DNA from: Schistocephalus solidus
Lineage: Eukaryota; Platyhelminthes; Cestoda; Diphyllobothriidea; Diphyllobothriidae
Direction of reading: 5' to 3'
DNA: 64,000 bases
Assembly: GCA_017591395.1 (NCBI GenBank)
Contig: WEDG01005331.1
Span: 1-64,000, forward strand
A program made the position numbers and the translations under genes. Each line of letters begins with the position of its first letter. Within the stretch, counting starts at the first letter, position 1. The notes below the pieces were generated by a model. It was not told where the DNA came from, ran no database searches, and saw only the letters and a program-made list of their open reading frames with translations. This document shows positions 33,775 to 46,000 of the stretch, piece by piece.

Positions 33775-35979
33775 TCACCGGGAGCCGTGAGTTTAATCAC
33801 ACTTGGGTCGAGTAACCCACCCAGCCTACTGCAACGTATGGAATCCACCAATTCTGATACAGCAAGCTGACTGCCCAAGCATGATTTCCTAAGCAATCAA
33901 TCTAGAATCCACTAGATGACTACCAGGCCGAGATACTTGATCGATTCGAGGAAGAATTGGCATTCGTTGCCCCACAGGCGGAAATCATATTCCTGCACGC
34001 GTTCGAGTTCTACGCACACTCTTTTTGTGGCTCAGCAGGGGATTGATCCATGAGGATGATATTGTCCAAGTCTCCAGCCGAACCTGAAATGCTTTCGTCA
34101 TTTGTTGAAAAGATCCATGTCGGTGTTGGCACCAAAGGTGGTATTGTGTACTGGAACAGACTGCAATTGGTTTTTTTTGTCAGCAATTTGCGTGAAAATG
34201 GAGCGACTGTGATCTGCAACTTGGTAAAACATGTGCCAAGATTAAGCAGGGAAAATCGATCAGTGAGGGTCAGAGAAGATAACAGTTCGTCATCAGAATG
34301 GCACTGAGACCGGTAGAAACGTTGGTAAAAAAATACAAATTAAACTAGTCGGCTTCTTAACTATGAAGATTGGAGCGGCTCGGGTGGAGTACAATGCATG
34401 GGTTAGCTGCCCCGGTTCGTCCAGGTGTTTCTGTTCAGCATCAACAATTAGCAAGGTTGCATACTAAACTGGTTTCTTTGACCAGAAGACTAGTTGACGT
34501 CCAGGACACCGACGCAGCATGGTTGGAATGTATGTGGAATTATTCAGGCCGTCAAGGAACACTGGAGCAAACCGTTGGAAAACGTCCTTGACGACTCGCG
34601 AAGGCACAGAAGGAAATGGCGTTTGACTGCAAACAACGCAAAATGGCAGATCGGCCAAACCATGTTGTTCAATAGAATTGAGACCAAGTAGGTTTAACTC
34701 CGACTTGTTGGTGTAGCAGATTATAGTGATGGCAGTAACGTGGAAGAGCACATAGAATTGCAGTGGTCCCATTACTGGATCACCGCACGGGCTTGTGACA
34801 TATTTTAAAGTCTGTTGCACCATTGAGCTGTCAAGGGGCTGTCGGAGTCTCTCAGATATTATAATGGGGTCTGCAGCAGTGTGAAACTGCGGATGGACTG
34901 CGTGGCAATTGAACAAAACATCAACAAACTTTCTGCGAGCAGCCACATTGAGCTGACAAGTGGCCAAGAGACCCAGAGAACTGCCAATTGGCTATGCATT
35001 TAGATCGGAAACGGCTCTTAGAATGAGAAGTGGGGGGTAGGATTGCATATATGGGCTGATTGTGATTGGTAGACTTCAGCCGGCTGCCCATCTGCTTAGA
35101 GATTAGGCAGCGATGATGGAGGAAAGTAAAATCCTGTGTCAAAGACCATGCACCAAAGTGCCGCTAAGGAGATAGTGATGATCTTGCCTGGAGCACTTGC
35201 TTGGGTCACATAATAGGACATTGATAAATTGCTACAACTTTATGAACTTAGGTGGTCCCCTGAATCATGGCGGACTCGTACTTGTGATTGATTAGCGTCT
35301 GACACTCCACAGTCAACTCTTGGCGTGTGACTGGACTGTTCTGCTGCAGTAGTGCAATGGACTTGTCCGGCTATCGACAACCTTGGAGTGGACTGGAGGC
35401 GCTCATAAATAGGAGGCATTTAGACTTGTCGTGGGTGTGATAATCAACTTATAAACACCCACACTCACGATCGACAAGACCTGTTTACGTGATAAAATCT
35501 TTGGATTCAGGGTTGGGCATCTGTGGACACTTGAATTGAGTGTTCAAGCGGGAGGACTGTTCACCAAAAACCTTTGACAACCTCTTCTCCGTTGCCATGC
35601 ATGTGACTTTTCGTGGGTTCTTAGGGAAGATGCAGTTGGTATAGCATTCATGTTCGGTAGGGTCCAGACTGGGGATTAGGAGTGACACGTTCCCAGCACC
35701 GTCCAGGTGAACCAGGTTGGCACAGAAGAAGTCCCCGTATCGTTTGTGCCAGGAAGCAAATGCGATATTGACCTGTAAGTTATTCAGGAACTCAGTGATG
35801 CAGCCGGCAATGTAATCGACTGACTGTAAGATAATAGCCGCGATCAGTTGGCCCATAAATGAATTGGTTGGCTCAACGCTGAGAGCTTTCATCAGCATCA
35901 GGTGCTGCTGGACCATTCGCTTAAAGTCAGCGTACTCGTCGGCCATCTTAGATGAGAAACTGCATCGCCAAGTACTCAG

Positions 35980-36226
35980 CATTCACAGGAACCTATGTAT
36001 GCTCAACTATTGTCCCAATTACCGACACGGTATAGAAACAGAAAATGAACTAAAAGTCAGTTTCAATAGAGAACTGAGTATATTTATAGCATTCCATTCA
36101 GGGTGGCTAGTATTATGTTCCAACTGTTTCACGAAGAATGTGCTAGACGTGTCATGCAACTACTTTTCGATATGGACCGATCAGATTCCAATGGTGGTAA
36201 AATAATTCGCGAAAGCGTTCCTAACA
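35980..36226 (-). repeat. 5' LTR of the minus-strand gypsy element
   Basis: On the minus strand it begins 'tgttaggaacgctttcgcga' and includes 'gatcggtccatatcg', comparable with 'gatcgatccatgtccgc' in the plus-strand copy. It ends before 'gcagtttctcatctaag', the leader just 5' of gag. It is shorter and more diverged than the copy at 41734. Confidence 0.6.
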
Positions 36227-36539
36227 GGCAACCAAGTACTCGGGGCATTTAGTTCGACAGAGCTTAAGATAAATCTAATGGCCCTGAAAGCAAATAAAAT
36301 TTCACCTTTGGATCTCCAGGACGAAGCTACATATTTCCGTTCAGAAAATTTTGGGAGCTAGTAGGTGGACCAAGCAGTCAGTTTGTCAACGCATTCCCTT
36401 AGGTTCTAATCGGCGCTAGCATATTTGACTGTTGTTAAGAATCTTATGTCATTAACAAACCATAATATCACAATTAACGTCATTAATGCAGTCGTTCATA
36501 TGGAAGTGTATGAGAAGAGGATAAAATAGCGAACACCGC

Positions 36540-36860
36540 ATTCTACTGGTTCCCTTTTAGATGGTGTGGTCCCAAAAAACTTATCATAACCTGCCAAATC
36601 GTTTATAGGAAATGCCGATGGGGCGCATTATCAAAGGCCTTCCTGGCGTCAACAAGCAGGACAATCACTAGATAATCCCGATTTGTCGATATTTTTCACT
36701 TTATCTGCGGAAAAATGACAGTCGTAAAACGGCGAAAGCCACACCGCGCCACGCATGATACGTTTATCTGCTTCAGGTACGTTGAGAAACGCGTCTTGCG
36801 AAATTGCCCCATGACAATGCATAAAATGCAAGTTAAATTAATGGGGCGGAAATTTATTGA
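36540..36860 (-). mobile_element. Non-LTR RT fragment (unclassified)
   Basis: The minus strand contains 'LVDARKAFDNAPHRHFL' (about 36610-36665), the RT palm block with the first catalytic aspartate. Upstream, a degraded fingers segment reads 'FYDCHFSADKVKNIDKSG'. No other domain is visible. It does not closely match the two LINE families elsewhere in the window. Confidence 0.5.
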
Positions 36861-36899
36861 CCCCTATGCTGTTCGTGGAGACTGAGTCAGTTTGCCGAT

Positions 36900-38340
36900 C
36901 GTCCGACGGTTCCCTTTCTTAAATAGACAGTTGAAATACGATCAGTGCTGGCCTGCTGGTGCGTTCGATAGTTCTCGAAGGGCGGGTGGATGAATTTGAT
37001 CTGGGACAGGTGACTCTGCAAGCTCTATGCAAAGTAATTATACCTTTATCAATCCAGTCAAAAAATTAACACTTATCGCTCTGTCACTCTACGCAACATG
37101 TGGGTTACTGTATGCTGGTCAGGAAGAGAACGAAGATTACTTTCACGAAATCAGCTTCGGCAAACATACACTTTTGATTATTTACAATCAGGCCTGCATC
37201 ATCTACGACCTTTGACTTCTGGACGCCCTCAACCCTCACCCTCACACATTTTAGCCGTTTAAAATTTTACTACTCTACCTTTGCGCATATTACTGATCAC
37301 ACCTGGTGATGAATAATTGAAAGCGTACGATTTTCGAAGGTGGCTTCTTGAATGTTTAAATGCCTACCATCGCTGCATTGGAGATTAGTTTTATGATTAA
37401 AAGCCCTAATCTCATTTAGTCTTTTGACAAACCTACTTAATTCTGCCCTGATTATGCATCGCCCGCATTATCTATCTCTAAACGCTCTCTTATATTTGCT
37501 TATAGGTACGCATTTCTTTGAAATACCGGGCCAGTGGATGGTAGATCATCCAATAGTCTTAATGCTTTTATACAAAGATTTTCCTTGACCTTAACACAAG
37601 ATCAATTAAATTTTTATTTTCTTCATCCTTTCCAAGTAGCTGGCTCCATGATTCTGTGAAAGTTCCACTGGGAATTTAGGAGAAAGTCTCCAAATTACTT
37701 AGTACTATCATATTTCTTTCTCTCCTCGTGTGGTTTCGCATTTCATAATCTCTCACAAAAAATTTCGATGCTTTGAGTTCATCCATCATGCCTTTCGGGA
37801 AACATGATTCCCTCACAGCACCGCATCTCAGACAAACAATCGAATTCATATTGGCGCGCACGTTCTACACCGCCTCCGTTTCTTTTATCACTACCCATCA
37901 TCAGGATTCCATTCTGGCCACGAACGTCTGGTCCCGTCCTCTATTTTCTATCTCACGCAACGTCTGCCGCATCCTAATACCCCGGAAATTAAAGTAGCGA
38001 TTTGTTCTCAGCTGCTGATCTCCCATCACTTTTCCATCCAACCTTTGGATTTACTATGCTGCCATTTGATATCCCTTCTCGAAGTGCTTTTTTCTGCTGA
38101 AGACTTTTGAAATTGGGGATTGTCTAAAGTCACCCTAATTTTTGATTGCAGACTTAAAGTTAAATAAAGGTAAGCAATCCTCTTCCGGTATCCTGTGGCA
38201 CTGCTTGAAAACTGCATATTATTTTCAGTGATTACGAAATTTTCTACCTGCTTGCTAGATTTGGCAAGGATGCCTTGCATGGCCGCCTTAACAGAACATA
38301 GTAAAAGGACCCGTTAATAATACCTGTGGCTTTGAGCTAA
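36900..38340. other. Unassigned sequence
   Basis: A+T-rich with only short open frames. No gene or repeat was recognised. Confidence 0.4.
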
Positions 38341-38354
38341 ATTCCAAGGAAATT

Positions 38355-38555
38355 GTGTCTATGATAAAGGTGAGTGTTCGGGTTACGTTTAGAGTTCAGT
38401 TTCAGTTTAAGATTAAGGTCAGTGTTGGGGTAAGGGCCCTGATTAGGCTAAGTGATAATGGTATTATCGTGCTAACAGTATGGTCGAGGTTAAGAGCAGT
38501 GCTTTGGCTAAGATTAAGGCAACAGTTCAGTTTTATGTTAGGGTTAGAGTAACCT
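38355..38555. repeat. Degenerate telomere-like (TTAGGG-related) tract
   Basis: The plus strand is rich in variants of ttaggg/ttaagg/gttagg, such as 'taagattaaggtcagtgttg' and 'gttagggttagagtaacc'. The short open frame over it is an artefact. The complementary form (cctaacc) occurs at 50030-50085 and 63535-63690. Confidence 0.65.
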
Positions 38556-38559
38556 TCAA

Positions 38560-40010
38560 TAAATGGGTAAAGTTACTCTATAAGAAATTTATAGCATGCC
38601 ACCTGCTTTAAGTGAACGGGGTGGTTCCTACTTCAATACCCTGTTTAGGCGGTTATACAAGGCATCCCTACCCCAGATTCTTTTATTTCCTGTGACTGGT
38701 TAAAAGACACTGATGGATCCTAACGCACTAAAATAATTCCCAAAATCCACATAGTACCAGAGCAATGCTATCTGGTACATGCGCAAAGAATAAAATCTTA
38801 AGAGCTTTCATTTTAACATAAATCTCTGCATATTGCAGTGCATTCCCCTCAGCGCTGGTCTGTCAGGAAGAAAAACGTCCTCATACAGCACGTAAACTGC
38901 AAAAGGAACCATTTTTTAGCATTTAATATTTTCCATCCCTTATTATTATCCATTGATTGCCCCTTCCGTTCTCCGCTTCCATTCTGTCTCTAGATTCTTC
39001 AGTTGATATGTTTCTGTTGATGCGAAAAATAAATAAAAAAGCTTTTCCTAGACTTAACAGCAAGATGCTCTTCCCGTTATGGAATTTGTGATGCTTGGAC
39101 ATGTTTTTGAAGAATTAGTTTAAAACTCCCTGAGTACGATTTTTCAGGAGATGCGTCTGCTATTCCTCCAGAGGAAGCTTTTGTGTGTAGCAAACTATCC
39201 ACTATTCCGAAGGAGACTATGTAAATAATATCGGAATAAAGTCGAGAATTAGCTCTATTTTTTCATTCGAAACGATGAGGTGGACACCGGAGACTCTTCA
39301 TAATTTTGTTTTGTTTTTTATAATAACTTAAGTGAGGTTTTTGGATGCCTGATTTAGTTATGGAGCTGCAATTTTGGGAATACTTATGTTGACAGAAGTT
39401 CCCATCTAATGAAAAATTATACGGATTTCTAAACTCCGTTAAAGTTATTTTGCGAACGTCACATTTCCTGGTGGGAGAAATGGGGCTCAAATTTATGTAG
39501 GTTTGCATGTGGTTGGGACATATCCACCTCCAAAATGCCCCATAATAAGTTTCCAGTGCTCACGAAAGGGGCTTAATGGCAACTCCCATGTTTCATTTGA
39601 GTTGACATTCTGATTCTGCTTCTAAATTAGCGAAATGTGCTTGATTTTACATAATCTTCTTACGAATACTAGTTTCCGGCCCATTTCCAAGTTTTAAGAG
39701 TATTAATTTACTCATGATTTCCCCTTAACTTTCCACTTTATTTCTATTTCGCTCATCTTTCCACATGTCATGCTTCATGCTTATCGTGTCACCTTTTATC
39801 TGACTCGAATTTAGCCCTCTTATCTCATCGTTTTCAGCCCTTTCGTGCGTATTTATCGTTAATTTCCTATCAGTAGTCAAGGCTACTGGATAAAAACGCA
39901 TATTCCAGGGTTTAAGTTTAATATCATACCTGTGCGTATTCTACTAGTAACTTTTGGTAGCTGAAACTATTGACTTTGTTTTTATTAGCCGTTAAGTACC
40001 CGATTTTATA
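38560..40010. other. Unassigned A+T-rich sequence upstream of the LACT-like gene
   Basis: No repeat or domain was recognised. The proximal part may contain the promoter and 5' UTR of the gene starting at 40014, but no core element is distinct enough to call. Confidence 0.4.
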
Positions 40011-40013
40011 ATT

Positions 40014-43000
40014 ATGACGCTACGCTTTATCTCGTTCGTTGGCGCAATTTTTGTTGCTGTCATAGCTGTCATAGTATGTTTTACATCCATAATTTTCAAG
40101 CTCCCACCAAAAATGGAAGGAACAAGCTCTTTAAAATTCAAGCCACTGTCATTGAAATTCCGGTTTTCTTTCATAAGCCTTGATCATTTTTTAGTGAGTT
40201 AATAGAATCAGGATATGAAAGGGGAGCGGGCCTAGTCGTTTTTGAAAACGGAAAGAATGTATTTGACATCGTTGGTGGTTATGCTGACATCAGGTTTGAA
40301 GTCCCATGGTCACCAAATACGATAACTCCGATATTCGGCTCGTCTGTGTTGCCCGTTGCCTTTATATTTGGATTACTTAAAGACAGGTAAGTCCGAATTA
40401 TTAAGGACACTGACACGCTTATTAGAAACCTAATTAATGAGTCCGTAGCAGTGCGTTCTTACTCAGAAAAATTTCCATCAAAATATCTGACTGTCGCCGA
40501 ACTTCTGACGCACATGGTTGTTGATTAATTTTATATTCATTGCTCTAGACCGGTTACGCCTATCCTACTGATCAGTTATCTTTCTTCGATATCCGAGACG
40601 AACCTGACAACGTAGTCAAAGCTCTTTTTAAAAAGCACCCCACTTTTCCCTCTGGTATTCTTCGTTTTCCCCACTTCACAATTTAGGGACACCTTCCTTC
40701 CATTTCCATACGTTGGATCTCATCGCAGGCGATATAGTCTCCAATGTTGATATCAAGAATCGTCCACTGGCACGATTTTTCCTGGAGGAGATTGTATGGC
40801 CTCGAGGTATCCCCACACTCTGAATTTAGCGAATATTTGCATGGCTTCCCCACGCTATTAGTCATATGAGCATGCAGTTCACGCTCACTTCTTCGAGATG
40901 GGCTTGCCTGCCAGTCGGTTCCGTTAGCTACATGAATACTTTGAGAATATTTTATGCAGGCCTCGACCTTCATATTGGCAGTTCGCCTACTCAAATGTTT
41001 CGAATTGCTCGAACATACCATGCACATGCTCTAACCTTCTTGGACGCTGCCGCACGTCTCGACCTCGGTCACCTCTGGCACCGGTTCTTCTCATCCGGAG
41101 GACATCGAACTCGTGCCATAAACATTTTCAAAGACTATGAGGTATTTGTTTATGCTCATTAGAAAGCATAGTGCCGTTTCTTCTGCCTGTCACCATGCTT
41201 CTCGTGGCTGGCAGTCTACTAGGAACTGAATTTGGAAATAATACCAACCGTCTTTGGACTGATTCAACCTACCTTTAGGCAGGCTAAAAAGTAACCGTCT
41301 TATGTTTGCAGTTTTTCTGGCTCTCACTGTGTGACTGTTTATATGGTGAAGTTTTGTTGAAAGCAACTTTTACAATTAGAACTAGATATTTCTTTTCATT
41401 CTTCTCTATCAAGGCCTACGTTTTCCTACATTATTGATGCGATGTTTATTTACGTTTTCACAGAGGTCTAAAATGTCTGTGATGGGAAAGTTTTGTTTTG
41501 TAAGTTATGCATATAGTTCCTAACATGTGAGTAAAATATTAAGTCGTTTTTTTTCAATGTTAGCTGCTAATAATTGGCTCTCATTATTTTATTAAGATGG
41601 GAATTGTTCGCTAATTTTTTGAGAAAGGCTGACTCCTGGTCTGTAAAATGGATCAGCTAATGCCTGTCCAGGATGAAAAAAAGAATTATTGTACTTGAAA
41701 ACGGTGTCATACTGTTTGAGCCCGTAGGGACCGTGTTGGGAATGCTTATTCCCACGATGAGTCCTCTCACAGAAATGCACCTGCGCGCGCGTTTCACCCT
41801 GCATGCCACGAACGATGCTCGACAATGTTCCGCATTAACTGTGGCTACAAAACTCGTCAGATCTGATCGATCCATGTCCGCAAGAATTTTTCTTAGCTCA
41901 TATCTATCTTCCTCTTGAAGCTGATTTAACAGAATATAAATAAACTGGACGGGATGCTGTAAATTCATACAGCTTTTCATGTCACTTTTGTTTGGAATAC
42001 ACTTTCACAAGCTGATCGTGTTCTCCTCCTCCACTGCGCTGGGGTTGGGACAACCGTTGATTAAGCATACGCTTCGTGCTTCATTTAACTACTAGGCCGG
42101 GTCATAAAAATTTGGTGACGCAGTTTCTCACTTACGATGGCCGACGAGTACGCAGATGTTGCAGCAGCAGCAGCAGTTGAAGCTAATAGAGACTATCCAA
42201 ATCATCCATGGGGCCAATCGAGCGCCGCTTGTCGATCACAGTGCTGGCAGCATTACTGAATTCCTTTATGACCCGCAGACCCGTATCACCTTTGATTTCT
42301 GTACAAGCGATATGAGGACTTGTTCTCTGTTGATCAGGCTGCCCAGGAAGATGCACGGAACGTTTGACTCCTACTTCGTAAACTGGCACCTGCCGAGCAC
42401 CAACGCTATGCTAACTTCATCCTTCCCAAGAACCCACGAGAAATCACTTTCACGGACACATTTAAGATGTTTTCGCAGATTTTTGGTGAACAGTCGTCTC
42501 TGTTCAACACTCGATTCCAGTGCCTGCAACTGCCGACGGGAATCCGACGATTTCATCACGTACGCGGGCATTGTCGATCACCAGTGTGGGCTTTTCAACT
42601 CGTTTCTCTCACAGAAGACCAGTTTAAATGCCTCATATTTATCTGCGGCCTCCAGTCACCCAAGGATACTGACATCCGAACACGTCTCCTTTCCCAAGTG
42701 CATCAGAATAGCACAGTCACACTCAAAGAGCTGGCTGTGGAATGTCAAGCGTTGATTAACCTCAAACACGATTCTGCTATGATTCAAGGTGTTTCCACTT
42801 CTTGCCCAGTCCACACGGTCGTAGTAACCAAGCCATATCACATAATGCGGCCCAAGCAAGCACCCAAGGTGAAATCACTGTCATTTCCTTGTCAGCACTG
42901 TGGCGCGTGGCATTTCCGTCGGGATTGCACATTCCGCCAACATCGTTGCCAAAGCTGTAACAAGGTGGGGCACCGTGATTGGTTCTGCCAAAAACCATCA

Positions 43001-46000
43001 ACTGTTGAACGCAAGTCTGTTCCCGTCACTTTCAACTCCAAGTGCCGTTTCCGTCCAAATCGCAAGCCTAAAACCCAGTCCGTTGGCAATTCCCTGAGCC
43101 TGTTGGCCACTTTCCAGCTCAATGCGGCTGATCGCAAAACGTTTGTTGGCATTTTGCTCAATGGTTACGCAATCTGCCTACAGATGAACACTGCTTCAGA
43201 CATCACTATCATCTCTGAGACTGTGGCAGTCATTTGGCATCCCCACGATGCAGCAGACTTCCCAGTCAGCCGCAAGTGCGTGCGGTGGTCTCTTTTGGTT
43301 AATGGGGCAACTGCACTACTGTGTGTCTTTCCGCGGCACAACCATCAATGTTATCTGCGACGTCACCAAGTCCAATATCACATTCCTTGGTCTTGACTCG
43401 ATTGAACAATTTGGTTTGGTCGATATGCCGCCCAGCGTTGTTTGCAGTCAGTTGCAGATTCCTGCCGTGCCCGCAGACCCAACCAAGGATATTTTGCAAC
43501 GGTTCGCTTCAGTGTTCCAAGACGACCTAGGCCGTTGCACACAGGCTCAAGCCGTGTTGCACCTGCGTCCTGGAAGTCAACCAGTCTTTTGTCAGAAGAT
43601 ACCAGTTCCCTATACAACCTTGCCTTTTGTCGATGCTGAACTGAAGCGTCTGGAGGAACTGGGAGTTCTGAAACCTGTGTTCTACTCCGCCTGCGCTGCT
43701 CCAGCCAAATGGATCGATCCTTGTTTGTGCTGAATTTTCCACTAGTCTCAATGCCGTTCTAATGCCGAACTGCTATCCACTGCCGGTCCCTGCTGCTCTG
43801 TTCACCCTGGTGAATGGTGGCACTTGCCTTTGCAAGTTAGACCTGGCCGATGCGTACTTGCAGCTCGAAGTCGTTCCAGAGTCGCGCGAATTGTTGACGA
43901 TACACACTCACCGCGGTCTGTTCCAATACACCAGGCTGACTTTGGTTTCAAGACCGCCCTGGCTCTGTTTCAACAAACGTTGAACGCAATGCTCTCCGGC
44001 ATTCCGGGTACGGCTGGGTACCTGGACGACATTACCATCATGGGTCGCTCCCCTAATGAACTCCAAGACCGAGTGTGTGCAGTACTCGAACGCGTGCAGG
44101 AATATGGCTTCCACCTGAGGGCTGACAAGCGCCAATTCTTCCTCAACTCAATCAAGTACCTCGGATTTATCTTTGACGCCCTGGTTCCCATCCAGATCCC
44201 GAATATATTCGTGCCATCTAACGAATGCCTGCACCCAAGGATTTATCACAACTTTGTTCGTTCCTTGGCTTGATCAGTTACTATAGCGCCTTCCTACCGT
44301 CGCTGCATGACGTACGAGCCCCGCTCAACCGTCTGCTGCAGAAGGATGCTCCCTGGTGCTGGTCCTCCGACTGTGGAAAGACCTTTGTCCAGCTGAAGTC
44401 GATGCTGAGTTCAGATCTGCTGCTCACGCACTATGACTCCACTCTGCCGATCATCGTTGCTGCAGACACATCCAATCACGGGGTCGGGGCTATCATCTCG
44501 CACACTTTTCCCGATGGGTCTAAAAACGCAATCACGCACGCATCCCGCACGTTAAATCCTGCGGAGAAGAACTATGGTCAAATCTAGAAAGAGCCATTAG
44601 CCATCATCTTCGCCGTCAAGAAGTTCCACAAGGTGCTGTATGGTCGTCATTTCACGTTTTTGACGGACCATAAACGGTTACTGTCAATCTACGGTTGGAA
44701 GAAGGGCATTCCGGTCTATTCAGCCAGCCGACTTCAACGATGGGCAACTATTCTTCTCGGTTACGACTTTGATATTCGCTACTACCGCACTACTGACTTT
44801 CGTCAGGTTGACGCCCTTTCCACCTTTGCAATCATCATGAACCTGAGGAAGACACCGTGATTAATGCCATTTCGATTGAGGACGATGTGCGCCGTCAGCT
44901 TTCAGACGCCATACTAGGAATACCTGTCACTGCCACCGACATCCGGCGCGCTGCCGATCCGGATCACATTATACATCAAGCTATCACCTACGTGCAGACC
45001 AGATCCAAACCACTGCCCTCATTGTCGATCTTCCCCAGTTTCCTGTGCCGAGCATCGCTATCGGTGGTTGGTCCTTGCCTTAAGTTTGCGGACCGTGTGG
45101 TGATTCCTTCTTCATTTCGACCTGTTGTCCTACGCCAGTTTCATGCCGCTCATCCTGGTATCAGTCGAGTGAAGTCCATCACTCGCAGTTTTTTCTACGT
45201 ACCGGGTATTGACAGCGACCTCGTTCGACGCTGTCCCCGTTGTCAGCAAGCTGCCAAGATGTCGTCTCGTCAACTCCTAGTGCCATGGCAAACACCGGAT
45301 AGGCCTTGGTCACGTGTGCATGTCGATTTCGCTGGCCCACTTGATGGTGTATCATACCTAATCTTGGTCGACACCTACTCGAAGTCGCCCGAGATTGCAC
45401 CACTGAATCCGGCAACGACACCTTCCACTATTGCTGTCCTACGATGCGTTTTCAGTCAACACGACCTACCGGATGTTCTGGTTTCGGATAATGGTTCCCA
45501 GTTTACTTCACCGGCTTTCGAGTATTTCTGCTTCTAGCACAACATCCAGCATTTTCGCTCTCCGCCCTACCACCCTCAGTCTAACGGTCAGGTGGAGCGT
45601 TTTGTCGGCACTTTCAAAAGAGCTCCCTTGAAAGCTCGTGGAGAGGGGACCACGGATGAGATCATCCAGACATTCCTGTTTTCTTACTGGACTTCTCCGA
45701 ACCCGGCTTCCCCCTGTGAGGTTTCTCCGGCCGAGGCCTTGATGGGGCGAAAACTGCGCACAAAGTTCCATGTGCTGGTTCCTACCAATGTGCCATCCGC
45801 GCAGTCAACTTCATCTGTCTCTCGCAGCAAACTTCGAATCGGAACGTCCGTCTTCGTTCGTGATTATCGAGCTGGTCTTCCAAACTGAATTGAGGCGAAC
45901 GTAGCAGCGCACAGGGGCAGCATGTTCTTCGACGTCTGCGTGGGTGACGACACCTGGGTTCGTCACAACAATCAGATTTGACGGCGGCATTGCAGTAAAG

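Larger units (their letters stand above)
31715..36226 (-). mobile_element. Ty3/gypsy LTR retrotransposon, heavily decayed (minus strand)
   Basis: Recognisable parts in 5' to 3' order on the minus strand are as follows. The 5' LTR spans about 36226 to 35980. Gag lies at 35485-35960, starting with 'MADEYADFKR' as in the plus-strand copy at 42.1 kb. A ruined zinc-knuckle and the protease-to-RT region lie near 34470-34970 ('TAAD' where the plus copy has 'TASD'). The RT catalytic box at 34061-34072 reads DLDN instead of YLDD. RNase H follows at 33197-33480 ('IVAADNSSHGVGTVIPHTY'), then an integrase tail at 32590-32730 ('YNGQVERYVDTFKRA'). The 3' LTR runs from 32038 to about 31715. A tRNA-containing repeat is nested at about 33565-33868. 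The same family lies in the opposite direction at 41.7-46.5 kb. Confidence 0.82.

Noticed and set aside
40866..41162. Separate 98-codon gene starting at 40866
   Set aside because: Its first part lies in intron 5. Only from 40960 does it match the LACT family, and phase shows it is exon 6 of the larger gene.
42156..42755. 199-codon frame starting 'MLQQQQQ'
   Set aside because: Only its first part follows the gag frame. The rest is out of frame with the conserved gag seen in the related minus-strand copy, so it is a frameshift artefact within the element.
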